This document shows, piece after piece, positions 16,645-27,300 of a DNA stretch of 64,000 nucleotides. The DNA comes from Micromonospora parathelypteridis (GTDB lineage Bacteria; Actinomycetota; Actinomycetes; Mycobacteriales; Micromonosporaceae). Each line of letters begins with the position of its first letter. The stretch's first letter is position 1. The notes below the pieces were generated by a model that saw only the letters and a list, made by a program, of their open reading frames with translations, was not told the DNA's origin and did not search any database. The position numbers and the translations under genes were made by a program. The stretch lies in assembly GCF_014201145.1 (NCBI RefSeq), contig NZ_JACHDP010000001.1, positions 6,014,001-6,078,000 on the forward strand, written 5' to 3'.

Positions 16645-17301
16645 TTGAACGCACAGGCCTCCGATGCGGTCGCCGATACCCCGGTGGGGCGAAACGCCGA
16701 CCGCACCAGATCTGAGATCCTCGCGGTAGCGAGCCACGAGTTCGCCGACAAGGGGTACGCGGGCGCCCGCGTGGACGAGATCGCCGCCAAGACCCGCACG
16801 ACGAAACGGATGATCTACTACTACTTCGGCGGCAAGGAACAGCTCTACATCGCGGTCCTGGAACACGCGTACACGGGCGTCCGGGCGTTGGAGCAGCAGC
16901 TTGACGTCGAGCACCTCGATCCCGCCCAAGCCATCCGGCGGCTCGCCGCGGTGACGTTCGACCACCACGAGGCGCACCCCGACTTCATCCGCCTGGTCAG
17001 CATCGAGAACATCCACCGCGCCGAGCACCTCGCCCGCTCGGAGGTCCTGGCGGGCCTGGCCAATCCCGCACTGGACGTCCTGACCCGCATCCTCGAACGC
17101 GGCCGCGCCGAGAGTCGGTTCCGCGACGACGTCGATCCCATCGACGTGCACATACTGATCAGCGGCTTCTGCGTCTTCCGCACCGCCAACCGGTACACCT
17201 TCAACGCGATTTTCAACCGGGACATGCTCGACCCGGCACGCCGCGAGCACTACCGGACGATGCTCGGTGACGTCGTCCTGGAATACCTCACCGCGCGATG
17301 A
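16645..17301 (+). CDS. TetR-family transcriptional regulator
   Basis: A 218-residue regulator. The N-terminal helix-turn-helix (ILAVASHEFADKGYAGARVD, then RTTKRMIYYYFGGKEQLY) is a textbook TetR domain; the C-terminal ligand domain is not recognisable to a subfamily. GTG at 16639 is in frame, but it coincides with the Shine-Dalgarno GGAAGGAG; TTG at 16645, five bases after that motif, is therefore preferred. The gene is divergent from the quinate/shikimate dehydrogenase-dehydratase pair and is probably its repressor, released by a pathway acid. In corynebacteria the equivalent genes are controlled by a LysR-type activator, so the regulator type differs here. Confidence 0.88.
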   Translation: MNAQASDAVADTPVGRNADRTRSEILAVASHEFADKGYAGARVDEIAAKTRTTKRMIYYYFGGKEQLYIAVLEHAYTGVRALEQQLDVEHLDPAQAIRRLAAVTFDHHEAHPDFIRLVSIENIHRAEHLARSEVLAGLANPALDVLTRILERGRAESRFRDDVDPIDVHILISGFCVFRTANRYTFNAIFNRDMLDPARREHYRTMLGDVVLEYLTAR

Positions 17302-17381
17302 GACGCACCGGCAGGCCAACCGACCCGGACACCAGGGAACGGCTCGGCGCGGGGCGGGACGGAGCGGAATAGGCTTCAACC

Positions 17382-18560
17382 ATGAGTGGCGTGCTGAGTG
17401 GTGCCCGAGACGCGCTGAATCCCCTTCGCCAGCTCACGATCGACCAGCTCAGGCAACGGACGAGCCTCAAGTGGCGGGAGTACCCCGACGACGTGCTGCC
17501 GCTCTGGGTGGCCGAGATGGACGTGCCGCTGGCCGAGCCGGTCGCTTCGGCGATCACCGACGCCGTCGCGCGCGGCGACACCGGTTACACCGCCGGCATC
17601 GAGTATCCGCAGGCGCTGGCCGAGTTCGCTCGGCGGCGGTGGGGTTGGGACGGATTGGCCGTGGAGCGCACCGCGCTGGTGCCCGACGTGATGCACGGCG
17701 TCGTCGAGGCGCTGCGGCTGGTCACCGAGCCGGGAGACGCGGTGGTCGTCAACTGCCCGGTCTACCCGCCGTTCTACGAGTTCGTGGCGCACGCCGGCCG
17801 CCGGATCGTGGAGGCGCCGCTCGGCGAGGACCTGCGGATAGACCTCGGCGCGCTGGAGGACGCGTTCCGGCAGGCGCGGGCCGATGGGCGGCCAGCGGCG
17901 TACCTGCTGTGCAGCCCGCACAACCCGACCGGCGTCCTGCACACCGCGGACGAGCTGGCCGCTGTCGCCAAGATGGCCGAGCGGCATGGGGTGCGGGTGG
18001 TCGCCGACGAGATCCACGCTCCGGTGGTGCTCGCAGGAGCGCGCTTCGTGCCGTACCTCTCAGTGCCTGGCGCCGAGAACGGCCTGTCGCTGATGTCCGC
18101 CTCCAAGGGGTGGAATCTGGCCGGCCTGCGCGGCGCGCTGCTGATCGCCGGCCCGGCCGCGGCGGGAGACCTCGCCCGCGTTCCGTTCGAGGCCAGCGTC
18201 AGCACCAGCCACCTCGGCGTGATCGCCCACACCGCCGCCCTGCGCGACGGCGGCGAGTGGCTCGACGCCTTGTTGACCGGCCTGGACGACAACCGTCGGC
18301 TCCTCTCGGCGCTGCTCACCGAGCACCTGCCGGCCATCCGATACCAGCCCGGCCAGGCCACCTACCTCGCCTGGCTCGACTGCCGCGCCCTGGGCCTCGG
18401 CGACGACCCCGCCACCGTGTTCCTCGACCGTGGCCGGGTGGCGCTCAACTCGGGCCTGGCCTTCGGCACTGGCGGTGGCGGTCACGTCCGGCTGAATCTG
18501 GCCACCGCACCGGAGCTGATCACCGAGGCGGTACGACGAATGGCCACCGCCGTCGCGTGA
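17382..18560 (+). CDS. MalY/PatB-type PLP-dependent C-S lyase (aminotransferase class I/II)
   Basis: A 392-residue fold-type I PLP enzyme. [16 protein letters not shown] near the N-terminus is the hallmark of the MalY/PatB cystathionine beta-lyase branch. LCSPHNPTG carries the PLP-contacting Asn, and [14 protein letters not shown] holds the Schiff-base lysine K242. Members cleave cystathionine or other cysteine S-conjugates to thiol, pyruvate and ammonia. It stands alone, 80 bp after the TetR gene and convergent with the membrane-protein gene that follows, so nothing links it to the quinate cluster. Confidence 0.88.
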   Translation: MSGVLSGARDALNPLRQLTIDQLRQRTSLKWREYPDDVLPLWVAEMDVPLAEPVASAITDAVARGDTGYTAGIEYPQALAEFARRRWGWDGLAVERTALVPDVMHGVVEALRLVTEPGDAVVVNCPVYPPFYEFVAHAGRRIVEAPLGEDLRIDLGALEDAFRQARADGRPAAYLLCSPHNPTGVLHTADELAAVAKMAERHGVRVVADEIHAPVVLAGARFVPYLSVPGAENGLSLMSASKGWNLAGLRGALLIAGPAAAGDLARVPFEASVSTSHLGVIAHTAALRDGGEWLDALLTGLDDNRRLLSALLTEHLPAIRYQPGQATYLAWLDCRALGLGDDPATVFLDRGRVALNSGLAFGTGGGGHVRLNLATAPELITEAVRRMATAVA

Positions 18561-18715
18561 GAAGCCACGTCGGCGCCGATGCCTGGAAGCAAGCCAGAGC
18601 GCGCCGCTACGCACCCGCCGTCTGATCAGGTCCGCGCGCGCCACCGATTCGCATGGATCCGCGACATACTGCCGACCCTAGTGGACCGGTTTGGCTGACG
18701 ACCTCCCCAAACCCG

Positions 18716-19279
18716 TCACCTGCCAGGCCCCTGGCCCAGGTCGTGGCGGAAAGGCGCGGTCCGTTCCGCGTAGGACCGGGTGGCCACGAACAGGCCGAGC
18801 CACCAGGGGATGAACTGGATGATGCCGTAGACGCTGGTCCACGGGCTGAAGATGGCCTCGGGGCTGCCGAACTGCACGATGGTCAGCACGACGGCGTAGA
18901 CGGAGTACAGCAGCAGCAGGGTGGGGACCGCGTAACCCGGGATCACCAGCAGACGCCGGGGCACCCGGCGACCGGCGAGCATCGGCACCCACCGGGGGAA
19001 CACCAGGCCCCAGGGCCGGACCAGCGCGAGGGACAGCACCGCGGGCAGCACCGCTAGGCCGCACAACGCGAACAGGTATGCGCCACCACCGTCCGCATAC
19101 CAGTCGTGGAATCTGGCGTCGTCCGCGAACAGCGGCACCTCGAACGCCCACACCAGGTGCAGCGGGATGAACCCGATCACCGCGGCTGCGGCCGAGGCGT
19201 ACCCGGCGATCCGCGCGTTGCGGCGCGGCGGCGGGACCCGGGGCACGTCGGTCGCGGGAAGGTGGGTGGTGGGGATCAT
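18716..19279 (-). CDS. Small four-helix membrane protein of unknown function
   Basis: A 187-residue protein with four hydrophobic segments (about residues 25-45, 65-90, 105-135 and 145-165). The frame is open 60 codons further upstream, but ATG at 19279 has a perfect GAAGGAG four bases before it and the upstream part looks non-coding. The pattern resembles small DUF3995-like actinobacterial membrane proteins, but I cannot assign a family with confidence. Convergent with the MalY-type gene. No function is inferred. Confidence 0.75.
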   Translation of the reverse strand: MIPTTHLPATDVPRVPPPRRNARIAGYASAAAAVIGFIPLHLVWAFEVPLFADDARFHDWYADGGGAYLFALCGLAVLPAVLSLALVRPWGLVFPRWVPMLAGRRVPRRLLVIPGYAVPTLLLLYSVYAVVLTIVQFGSPEAIFSPWTSVYGIIQFIPWWLGLFVATRSYAERTAPFRHDLGQGPGR

Positions 19280-19538
19280 CGAGCTCCTTCGGTGGGGGAC
19301 GTCCGCGGGACGTCTCCCGCTGGGGCATCCGCCGGACGGTGGGTCGTGGGCAGCAAAGCCCGGTATCGCCCGTCCAGACACCCCTGTCCGTATCGGCCCA
19401 CTCGACTGTAGGTGGCGGGCGCGAATCGGACGGGCTCGGCGTTGCGATACCGTCAAGACGCCCACACCGGCGTCGAGTAGTCCGCGTCCGTCGGCTGCCG
19501 ATGGTCCGCAGGGCGCCCCACGAATTCAGGGAGACACG

Positions 19539-19772
19539 ATGCCGGAGCCTGAGCCCGTTCAAGACGCCCACGCGGCGGATGCCGACACCTCAACCACGGC
19601 CGAGGCCGAGACCGAGGCCGAGACCGACCAGCCTGCCGTTCCCGCCAATCGCGCTGCCCGACGCGCGAAGGGCAAGGTCGCCTCGCCTCAGCCGCACGGG
19701 AAGGGTCAGCACTTCGGCGGCCGTGGCTCGGTCCAGAGCCCGCGCCAGTGGGGTAACCGACGAAGCGGTTGA
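19539..19772 (+). CDS. Short charged conserved actinobacterial protein
   Basis: A 77-residue protein: an acidic, Glu/Thr-rich N-terminal half followed by a basic tail containing NRAARRAKGK and ending RQWGNRRSG. Small proteins of this composition, with NRAARRA and NRRSG-type ends, are common in Streptomyces and relatives and have no known function. ATG at 19539 is preceded by CAGGGAGA. The rest of the surrounding open frames look like chance frames of high GC. Confidence 0.65.
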   Translation: MPEPEPVQDAHAADADTSTTAEAETEAETDQPAVPANRAARRAKGKVASPQPHGKGQHFGGRGSVQSPRQWGNRRSG

Positions 19773-19860
19773 TCCGCCGGAGGACGCGGCAGCGGGAGTT
19801 CGGTGCCGCAGCCTCTGGCCCCACTGCCCATGACGCGGGGACAGCCCGTGCCGACGATCG

Positions 19861-20643
19861 TCAGCGCAGCATCGCCCGGGTCATTCGACGGGTGGCGACG
19901 TACATCGCGATCGACCCGAAGGCGATGAGGTAGAACACCGGGATCAGCAGATCCCAGCTGAGCCGGCCCAGCGCCGGTTCGCGGACGAGCTCGATGCTGT
20001 GGTAGAGCGGCAGCGCTCGGATCAGCGGCTGTACTGCCTCCGGGTAGACCGACAGCGGGTAGAACGTCGTTGCGAACAGATACATCGGCAACATGAAGAG
20101 CTGGATGTACTGGAAGTCGGGGAAGTCGCGCAGGTACGTCGTGACGGCCAGGCCGCCCGCCGCGAACGCGTACGAGATCAGCACCGACGCGGGTAGGGCC
20201 AGGAGCACCCAGGCCGAGGTGACCAGCCCGCCGACCGCCATGAGGGTGAGGAATCCGATCGACGTCAGCAACGCGTTGATCATCGCGCTGGTGACCTCGC
20301 CAACGGCGATGTCGGTGACGGAGAGCGGTGTCGGCAGGATCGCGTCGTAGGTCTTCTCGATCTTCATCCGGGTGAAGACGCCGAAGCTGGTCTGGTTGAA
20401 CGCGGTGTTCATCGCGGTCGTGGCCAGGATCGCCGGGGCCACGTAGACGGCGTAGGGGACATCGACCCCGGGTACCGTGCCGACGAGCAGCCCGACGCCG
20501 ACACCGATCGACAACAGGTACAGGATCGGCTCCACGAGCGCGTTGAGCAACGGCGTGATCGACCGGCGGTAGACCATGAAGTTGCGTTCGACGAGGGCCA
20601 GGGTCCGGCGTCTCGTCCAGGCGGGTGCGCCGACGGTGGTCAC
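19861..20643 (-). CDS. ABC-2 type exporter permease (second)
   Basis: A 260-residue ABC-2 permease with about six transmembrane segments. It starts with RRTLALVERNFMVYRRS and ends in a basic tail. The loop FNQTSFGVFTRMKIEKTYDA is typical of NodJ/DrrB-like exporter permeases. It is the last gene of a three-gene operon (ATPase, permease, permease) and would pair with the preceding permease as a heterodimer in the membrane. Substrate unknown; drug, lipid or oligosaccharide exporters all look like this. Confidence 0.88.
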   Translation of the reverse strand: MTTVGAPAWTRRRTLALVERNFMVYRRSITPLLNALVEPILYLLSIGVGVGLLVGTVPGVDVPYAVYVAPAILATTAMNTAFNQTSFGVFTRMKIEKTYDAILPTPLSVTDIAVGEVTSAMINALLTSIGFLTLMAVGGLVTSAWVLLALPASVLISYAFAAGGLAVTTYLRDFPDFQYIQLFMLPMYLFATTFYPLSVYPEAVQPLIRALPLYHSIELVREPALGRLSWDLLIPVFYLIAFGSIAMYVATRRMTRAMLR

Positions 20644-20674
20644 AAGGTCTCCACGGAGTTCTGGACGTGGGCCG

Positions 20675-21433
20675 TCATGGGTGCAGTCTCCGTCGGTAGG
20701 TGATTCGGGCGATCAGGAAGCCGCCGATCGCGAGCGCCAGCAGGTAGGCGACGTGGATGGAGCTGCCGGTGATCGTCGCCGTTCCGAGGCTGAGCGTTCG
20801 GCACAGCTCGACCCCGTGCCAGAGCGGCAGCAGGTAGGACACCGGTTGGATCCACTCTGGTAGCTGCGAGACCGCGAAGAACGTGCCGGAGAACATGTAG
20901 AGCGGCATGATGACGAAGCGGAACATCGTGTCGATGTGGCGCAGCTTGCGCACGCCGACCGCCCAGGCCGCGGCCGGCGCCGCGAACGCGACCCCGGTCA
21001 GCGTCGCGCCGAGCAGCGCGCCGAGGGCCTGCCATCCTGCGGTCAGCCCGAATGCGGCCATCACCACGACGAAGGCTCCGCTGGCGATGAGTACGCGGAA
21101 GGCGATGAAGAGCAGGTGCCCGCCAGCGAGCTGCTCAGGTTCGAGTGGCGTCGGTGTGGCGCCCCGGTAGGCCCCGTAGCCCGCAGCCCGGGCGACCCCT
21201 GCGGACCCCTCCAGGAACGCGCTCTGCATCGCCGCCGCGGCCAGCATGCCCGGAGCGAAGAACGCCGCATAGGAGACGCCGGCTATCTGGGCCGGCGCAT
21301 TGTCGTCGACGAGGGCGCCCAGGCCGGCGCCGATGCCGACGAGGAACAGCATCGGGTTCACCACGCTGATCACGATCGAGCCACGCCAGGTGCGCCGGTA
21401 GAGCGTGATCCAGTATCCGAATGCGCGAAGCAT
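20675..21433 (-). CDS. ABC-2 type exporter permease (first)
   Basis: A 252-residue membrane protein homologous in layout to its downstream neighbour (YWITLYRRTWRGSIVISVVN at the N-terminus, SYAAFFAPGMLAAAAMQSAF in the first loop, YMFSGTFFAVSQLPEWIQP before the last helix). It lies 15 bp after the ATPase gene and 31 bp before the second permease. The two permeases and one ATPase form a complete exporter. Confidence 0.88.
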   Translation of the reverse strand: MLRAFGYWITLYRRTWRGSIVISVVNPMLFLVGIGAGLGALVDDNAPAQIAGVSYAAFFAPGMLAAAAMQSAFLEGSAGVARAAGYGAYRGATPTPLEPEQLAGGHLLFIAFRVLIASGAFVVVMAAFGLTAGWQALGALLGATLTGVAFAAPAAAWAVGVRKLRHIDTMFRFVIMPLYMFSGTFFAVSQLPEWIQPVSYLLPLWHGVELCRTLSLGTATITGSSIHVAYLLALAIGGFLIARITYRRRLHP

Positions 21434-21448
21434 CAGTGGTCTCTCCCG

Positions 21449-22426
21449 CTACTCGATGAGTGATCGGCCGGTGAGCTTGAGGAACACGTCCTCCAACGTC
21501 GCGCGGCGGACCAGTGCGGTGAGCGGGGTGAGCGACATGGCGTGGACCGCGGACAGGGCCGCCTCGCCGTCGTTGGCGTAGACGAGCACCCGGTCGGGGA
21601 GCAGCTCGATCCTGCCGTCGGTGTCGGTGCCGCCGGTGGCCAGTGTCGAGGTCTGGAGCTTCTCCGCTGCGGTGTCCCGTTCGTCAAGGTGGAAACGGAG
21701 TTCGAGGACCTCTCTGGTGGCGTACCTGTTGATGAGCTCACGGGGGGAGCCTTGCGCGACGATCCGGCCGTGGTCGACGACGATGAGCCGGTCGCAGAGC
21801 TGCTCGGCTTCGTCCATGTAGTGCGTGGTGAGGATGAGCGTGACGCCCTCCTGCTTGAGCCGGAAGAGCCGGTCCCACAGGATGTGTCGAGCCTGCGGGT
21901 CGAGGCCGGTGGTCGGCTCGTCGAGCAGCAGGATGTCGGGTTCGTTGATCAGGGAGCGGGCAATGGTCAGCCGTCGCCGCATACCACCGGACAGCGTCTC
22001 GACCTGGTCGCCGGCTTTCTCCTGGAGCTGGGCGAAGTCCAGCAGTCGGTTCGCACGTTCGCGGATGACGGCCCGCGGCAGGCTGAAGTATCGCCCGTAG
22101 ATGTGCAGGTTTTCCCGGACGGTGAGCTCGTTGTCAAGGCAGTCGTCCTGCGTCACGACGCCCAGCCGGGCGCGGATGTCCGGCCCCTGTTTCGTCGGGT
22201 CCATTCCGAGCACCCGCAGACTGCCGCCGCTGATCGGCGACGTCGCGGCGATCATGCGCATGGTGGTGGACTTGCCAGCACCGTTGGGGCCGAGAAGCCC
22301 GAAGGCCTCGCCCCGCTGGAGCTCGAAGTCGATGCCGTCGACCGCGTGGAACTCCGCTGTGGACCCACGCGCGGGATAGATCTTGGTCAGATTTCTCGCC
22401 TGGACCAGGGGAAGTTCGCTCACCAC
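21449..22426 (-). CDS. ABC-2 type exporter ATPase (NodI/DrrA-like)
   Basis: A 325-residue ATPase with Walker A GPNGAGKST (46-54), signature LSGGMRRRLTIARSL, Walker B ILLLDEPTTGLDPQ and H-loop ILTTHYMDEAEQL. The C-terminal extension after about residue 230 is usual in this branch. It is first in the exporter operon and divergent from the arabinan locus; the 459-bp intergenic region carries LacI-type operators that probably serve the other side. Confidence 0.92.
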   Translation of the reverse strand: MVSELPLVQARNLTKIYPARGSTAEFHAVDGIDFELQRGEAFGLLGPNGAGKSTTMRMIAATSPISGGSLRVLGMDPTKQGPDIRARLGVVTQDDCLDNELTVRENLHIYGRYFSLPRAVIRERANRLLDFAQLQEKAGDQVETLSGGMRRRLTIARSLINEPDILLLDEPTTGLDPQARHILWDRLFRLKQEGVTLILTTHYMDEAEQLCDRLIVVDHGRIVAQGSPRELINRYATREVLELRFHLDERDTAAEKLQTSTLATGGTDTDGRIELLPDRVLVYANDGEAALSAVHAMSLTPLTALVRRATLEDVFLKLTGRSLIE

Positions 22427-22579
22427 GGCAGCTTACGAAGCGAGACAGAGCTTTGCAAGATTTGAGCAACACCCTGAAATTTCCAGACGACATGATCAGC
22501 CATTGGTTGCGGCCGGTCTGCTCGGTGCGGCTCACGGGCTCGTTCAATGGGCGTCTACATAACTGACCAGAAATCCGCG

Positions 22580-22592
22580 CCGAAAGTGTTTC
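22580..22592. promoter_or_regulatory. LacI-type operator, CGAAA-N3-TTTCG
   Basis: CGAAAGTGTTTCG is a perfect inverted repeat of 5 bp around a 3-bp spacer. The same half-sites recur before the LacI genes at 27884 and 30094 and before the importer operon. It could give DNA looping with the site 130 bp downstream. Confidence 0.6.
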
Positions 22593-22700
22593 GTGGGGGA
22601 GGCTGGCGCATTCCTTTGTGCCGAAGCATCATCTGACCGGCGTCGGAGCGCCGTGGCGTCGGGGAATTGCACGCCGCATAGGGGTTCGCTTTCACCTTGT

Positions 22701-22747
22701 CGACATCTTGCCGAAATGGTTTTCGTACTGCACGCTGACGGCAGAAA
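22701..22747 (+). promoter_or_regulatory. Promoter/operator block of the GH43 operon (copy 1)
   Basis: CGACATCTTGCCGAAA, a 2-bp difference, then GTTTTCGT are shared exactly with 30229-30254; further matches (CAC, CT, CGGC, GAA, GTGATG) follow at the same spacing. Inside lies CGAAA-TGGT-TTTCG (22712-22725). The conservation extends beyond the palindrome, which suggests promoter elements are duplicated too. The GH43 and GH121-like genes follow, and both are likely controlled from here. Confidence 0.65.
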
Positions 22748-22885
22748 GTGATGAATGTCGATCATTCAGTGCCTGTCCGCGATGTCTGCGGCCCACGTCG
22801 CCGGTCCGCTGTGCGCCGGCCGGTATCCGGCGCCACTGCCGAGGCGCCGGCATCGCCCGTCCCGATCCCTCGACAGGAGACGCCC

Positions 22886-24328
22886 ATGCGACGAAGACTC
22901 GCCGTCCGCGCGTTGGCCGTAGGCTGCGCCGCGGCGCTGGTCACCAGCCTGGTCACCGTGCCGGCCGCTTCGGCGGCCAACCCGATCGTCACCGCCATCT
23001 ACACCGCCGACCCCGCTCCGCTCGTGGTCGGCAACACGATGTACGTCTACGCCGGTCGCGACGAGGCGCCGGCCGGTACGAACAACTTCGTCATGCGCGA
23101 GTGGCACGTCCTCTCCACCACCGACGCGGCGAACTGGACCCACCACGGTGCCCGGGCGAACATCGGCACCTTCGGTTGGGCCGGCGCGGACGCCTGGGCG
23201 AGCGAGGTCGAGCAGCGCAACGGCCGGTATTACTGGTACACCTCCGTCAACGGCAACGGTCCCGGCTGGATGAACATCGGCGTGGCCGTCGCCGACAGCC
23301 CACTCGGCCCGTTCACCGACGCGAAGGGTGGGCCGCTGATCAGCGACAGCACCCCGAATTCCTCGCCGCTGAACATCGACCCGACCGTCTTCGTCGACGA
23401 CGACGGCCAGGCGTACCTCTACTGGGGCGGCTACTGGGGTCCCCGCGCGGTGCGGTTGGCGAGCAACATGATCGACACGGTGGGGTCCGTGGTCACTCCG
23501 CAAGGGCTGACCAACTTCTGGGAGGCGCCGTTCCTGTTCAAGCGCAACGGCCTCTACTACATGATGTACGCGGCGAACGACACCCAGGGCTGCGTCACCT
23601 CGTCGAGCTACGCCTGCCAGCGGTACGCCACCGCGACCAATCCGATGGGCCCGTGGACCCACCGTGGCGTCGTGCTCGGCCAGGTCTCCTCAACCACCAA
23701 CCACGCCGGGGTAGCCCAGCTCAACGGGCAGTGGCACATGGTCTACCACAACGCCAACGCCCCCGGCGGTGGCAACTTCCGTCGTTCTGTGGCCGTGGAC
23801 CGGATGTACTTCAACGCCGATGGCAGCATCCAGCCGGTGGCGCAGACCACCGCAGGCCCGCCGCCCAACCCGGGTGGCGGCGTCCAACCACCGGCCGGCA
23901 CCAACGTGGCGCCCACCGCCACCGCCTCCACCTCGTACGTGTCCACCTGGGAGAGCCTTGCCGCGGTCAACAACGGCGGGGTGCCGAGCAGCTCCGCGGA
24001 CCGCAACAACCTGGCGTACGGCAACTGGCCGCAGCAGGGCACCCAGTGGATCGAGTACCGCTGGCCGACCGCGCAGAGCATCAATCGCGCCGCCGCCTAC
24101 TGGTTCGACGACGGTCAGGGCATCGACGTGCCCGCGTCGTGCCAGGTGCAGTACTGGAACGGCAGCGCCTACGTCAACGTGCCCAACCAGTCCGGCTGCG
24201 GGGTGGCGGCCAACACGTACAACGTCACGACGTTCAGCCCGGTCAGCACCAGCCGGCTGCGGTTGAACATCACCTCCCGTGCCGGCTACTCCACCGGAGT
24301 TCTGGAATGGATGGCGTTCCTGTCATGA
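22886..24328 (+). CDS. Secreted GH43-family glycosidase with C-terminal F5/8-type carbohydrate-binding module
   Basis: A 480-residue secreted enzyme. A Sec signal peptide (1-30, ending PAASA) leads into a five-bladed GH43 propeller with general base D42 (TADPAPLV), pKa-modulating D165 (NIDPTVFVD) and general acid E213 (FWEAPFLFKRNG). Residues 340-480 form an F5/8-like module (ASTSYVSTWESLAAVNNG ... YWFDDGQGIDVPASC) that recurs in the neighbouring secreted enzymes. GH43 enzymes are mostly alpha-L-arabinofuranosidases, arabinanases or beta-xylosidases; locus context favours arabinofuranose. ATG at 22886 follows AGGAGA. The stop overlaps the next gene by 4 bp (ATGA). Confidence 0.87.
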   Translation: MRRRLAVRALAVGCAAALVTSLVTVPAASAANPIVTAIYTADPAPLVVGNTMYVYAGRDEAPAGTNNFVMREWHVLSTTDAANWTHHGARANIGTFGWAGADAWASEVEQRNGRYYWYTSVNGNGPGWMNIGVAVADSPLGPFTDAKGGPLISDSTPNSSPLNIDPTVFVDDDGQAYLYWGGYWGPRAVRLASNMIDTVGSVVTPQGLTNFWEAPFLFKRNGLYYMMYAANDTQGCVTSSSYACQRYATATNPMGPWTHRGVVLGQVSSTTNHAGVAQLNGQWHMVYHNANAPGGGNFRRSVAVDRMYFNADGSIQPVAQTTAGPPPNPGGGVQPPAGTNVAPTATASTSYVSTWESLAAVNNGGVPSSSADRNNLAYGNWPQQGTQWIEYRWPTAQSINRAAAYWFDDGQGIDVPASCQVQYWNGSAYVNVPNQSGCGVAANTYNVTTFSPVSTSRLRLNITSRAGYSTGVLEWMAFLS

Positions 24329-27300
24329 GCAGAATTCAGCCCGTACGCGCGAGCCTGGCGGCGATCGTCACGGCGACCCTGGTGGCCGGTGCCCTCGCGG
24401 TGTCCGGCCGCCCCGCGCTGGCCGATCAGACCATCGGCTATCCCACCTTCTCCGGCCCGGCGGTGCCGGCGCCGCCGGTCGGCTACTCCACCGGCAACAC
24501 GATGCAGGCGATCTACGACGCGGAGAGCGCCGGCACGGACTTCTGGATGGATCGGCTGCTGGCCCGACCCGGCAACGACCCGGCCGGCCCCTGGCTGATG
24601 ACCCGTGGCCGTGGGTTGTTCATGTACACCCACAACCCGTCGATCATCGGCTTCGGGGGCAACACCGCCTACTGGGACAACATCAGCAGCCAGGGCGCCT
24701 ACACCATCACCGCAGGCAGCGGCACGTTGACCGAGCAGGTGGCGCAGCGCTGGCAGGCGCCCAGCCACTGGCGCAGCGTCCACACCGGAGGCACGCTCCG
24801 CGTCGACGTCAACAAGTTCATCACCAACCAGAACGTCGCGGTGACCAACCTGACCGTCACCAACACCGGCTCGGCCAGCAGCACCGTGCAACTGCGGGTC
24901 ACCTCGCCGTACGCCACCTCCGGCAGCGGCAACGAGCTGACCGGAAGCCGCCAGGTGAAGAACAACCTCACCACCATCCGCCCGCGCCTGTCCGCCGACG
25001 GGTTCACCGTCAGCGGTGGCGGCCTGAACCGTTCGGTGACCCTCGGCGCCGGGCAGAGCGTCACCACGAAGGTGCAACTGGGGATCGTCACCGACGAGAT
25101 TCCCGAATCGCTGACCGAGTACACCAACTACCGCAACGCCACTCCGGCCGCCGCGTTCGCCACCCACGTACGCGAGTACAACCGCTGGTGGGCCGAGAAC
25201 GTGCCCTACATCGACGTCCCCGACGGGGCGATCAAGAAAAACGTCTACTACCGCTGGTGGCTGATGCGATTCAACCACCTGGACGTCGACATCCCCGGCC
25301 AGGACTTCCAGTTCCCCACCTCGATCGAGGGCGTGACCGGGTACAACAACGCCATCGTGCTGACCCAGCCGATGCACGTCGACGACCTGAAGTACCTGCG
25401 CAACCCGATCTACTCGTACGGGCCATGGCTGTCGGTCGGCCAGTCGTCGGCCAGCGGCCGCTTCATGGACAACCCCGGTGACCCGGAGAACTGGTCCAAC
25501 AGCTACACCCAGTACCTCTCCGAGGCATCCTGGCGCGCATACCAGCTGCACGGCGGGCAGCCCGCGATGCTGCAGAACCTCGCCCGGTACGCGGAGACCG
25601 ACGTGAAGGGTCAGCTCGCCACCTACGACACCAACAACAACGGGGTCATCGAGTACGACTGGGGTGCGATGACCGGCAACGACGCCGACGCGGTGTCGTT
25701 CCACTGGCGCTCGGGCAACCTGGACCGGGCCGAGGGCGCGTACGTCTACAGCAACGCCCTGGCCGCCGCGCAGGCGTACACGGTGCTTGGCAACACCGCC
25801 AAGGCCGCCGAGATGCAGACCCTGGCCAACCGGATCCGTGACGGCATCGTCAACGTGCTGTGGAACCCGAGCCGGCAACTGCTGGAGCACCGGCACGTCG
25901 CGACCAACACCCACGTGCCCTGGAAGGAGATCAACAACTACTACCCGTACGCCGTCGGGCTGATGCCGAACACCGCCACCTACCGGGAGGCGCTACGGCT
26001 GTTCAACGACCCGGCCGAGTATCCGATCTTCCCCTTCTACACCGCCAACCAGCGGGACAAGGCCGCCGCGGCAGCCGCCGGCAACCCGGGCAGCAACAAC
26101 TTCTCGACCATCAACTCCACCGTCCAGTTCCGGCTCTATTCCTCGGTGCTGCGCAACTACCCCAACCAGTGGATGACCGCCGAGCACTACAAGAAACTGC
26201 TCTACTGGAACGCCTGGGCGCAGTACGTCAACGGCAACACCCAGTGGCCCGACGCCAACGAGTTCTGGTCCAACTGGAACGGCTCGGCGATCACCTACCG
26301 CTCCTGGATCCACCACAACATCCTCGGCAGCAGCAACTGGACGGTCGTCGAGGACGTGGCTGGCCTGCGACCGCGTACGGACAACACCATCGAGCTGCAC
26401 CCGATCCCCATCGGTTGGTCCCACTTCGCGGTCAACAACCTGCGCTACCGCAACGCCGACCTGAGCGTGGTCTGGGACGACCCGGCCGACGGCATCACCC
26501 GCTACCCGGGCGTGCCACAGGGCTACTCCATCTACCTCAACGGCAGCCGGGTCGCCACCGTGGACCGGCTGACCAGAGTGCTCTACAACCCAGCGACCGG
26601 CGCGGTCACCCTGCCGTCCGGCGGCACCGCAACCTTCAGCGCCGCGTTCTCCGGCCTGCAGACTCCGCAGGGTGTCAGCCACACCGGTGCCCGGATGGTC
26701 GACATGTTCGCCAAGGCCGGCGTCGACCTGACGTCGACCGTGCCGAACCTCGCCCAGGGCGCGACCACGTCGGCGTCGTACACCGCCTCCGGCAGTTCCA
26801 CGGGCGCGGCCGTCGATGGGTTCCCCACCAACGCGCCGCTCTGGGGCAGCTCGGGGTCACCGAACGCCACGGACTGGTACGAGGTCAACCTCGGACAGAC
26901 CCGGACCGTGGACGACGCGTGGCTGTACTTCCGCGACGACCGGGCCGGCAACCGTTACCGGGCGCCGGCGTCGTACACCGTGCAGTACTGGAACGGCAGT
27001 TCGTGGGTCGCCACGGCCGCGCAGGTCAAGACACCGGCGGTGGCTCGGGCGAACTACAACAGGGTGCGGTTCACGCCGGTCAGCACCCAGCGGATCCGGG
27101 TGCAGGTCACCCATGCCTCCGGCTTCCGCACGGGGCTGACCGAGGTGAAGCTGTACGCCCGCGGGGGCGCTCCTCCCTCATCGGGGAACCTTGCCGCCTC
27201 GGCGACACCCTCGGCGTCGTACACCTCGTCCTGGGAGACGGTGGCCGCGCTCAACGACGGCATCGACCCGCCGTCGTCGAACGATGCGGTGAATCCGCGG

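Larger units (their letters stand above)
22427..22885. promoter_or_regulatory. Divergent regulatory region: exporter operon and GH43 operon
   Basis: No convincing gene is present in these 459 bp. It contains two LacI-type palindromes (22580-22592 and 22712-22725, listed separately), the second inside a block nearly identical to one upstream of the sugar-importer operon. ACAGGAGA at 22874-22881 is the ribosome site of the GH43 gene. The leader from the second palindrome to the start codon is about 160 bases. Confidence 0.6.

Noticed and set aside
22544..22765. A 73-codon minus-strand frame in the divergent region before the GH43 gene
   Set aside because: It crosses both operator sites, has no ribosome site and no protein-like pattern.
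22618..24324. A long open frame that would add about 570 residues to the N-terminus of the GH121-like protein
   Set aside because: It overlaps the whole GH43 gene in another frame. A clear signal peptide begins at ATG 24325, coupled to the GH43 stop by ATGA.
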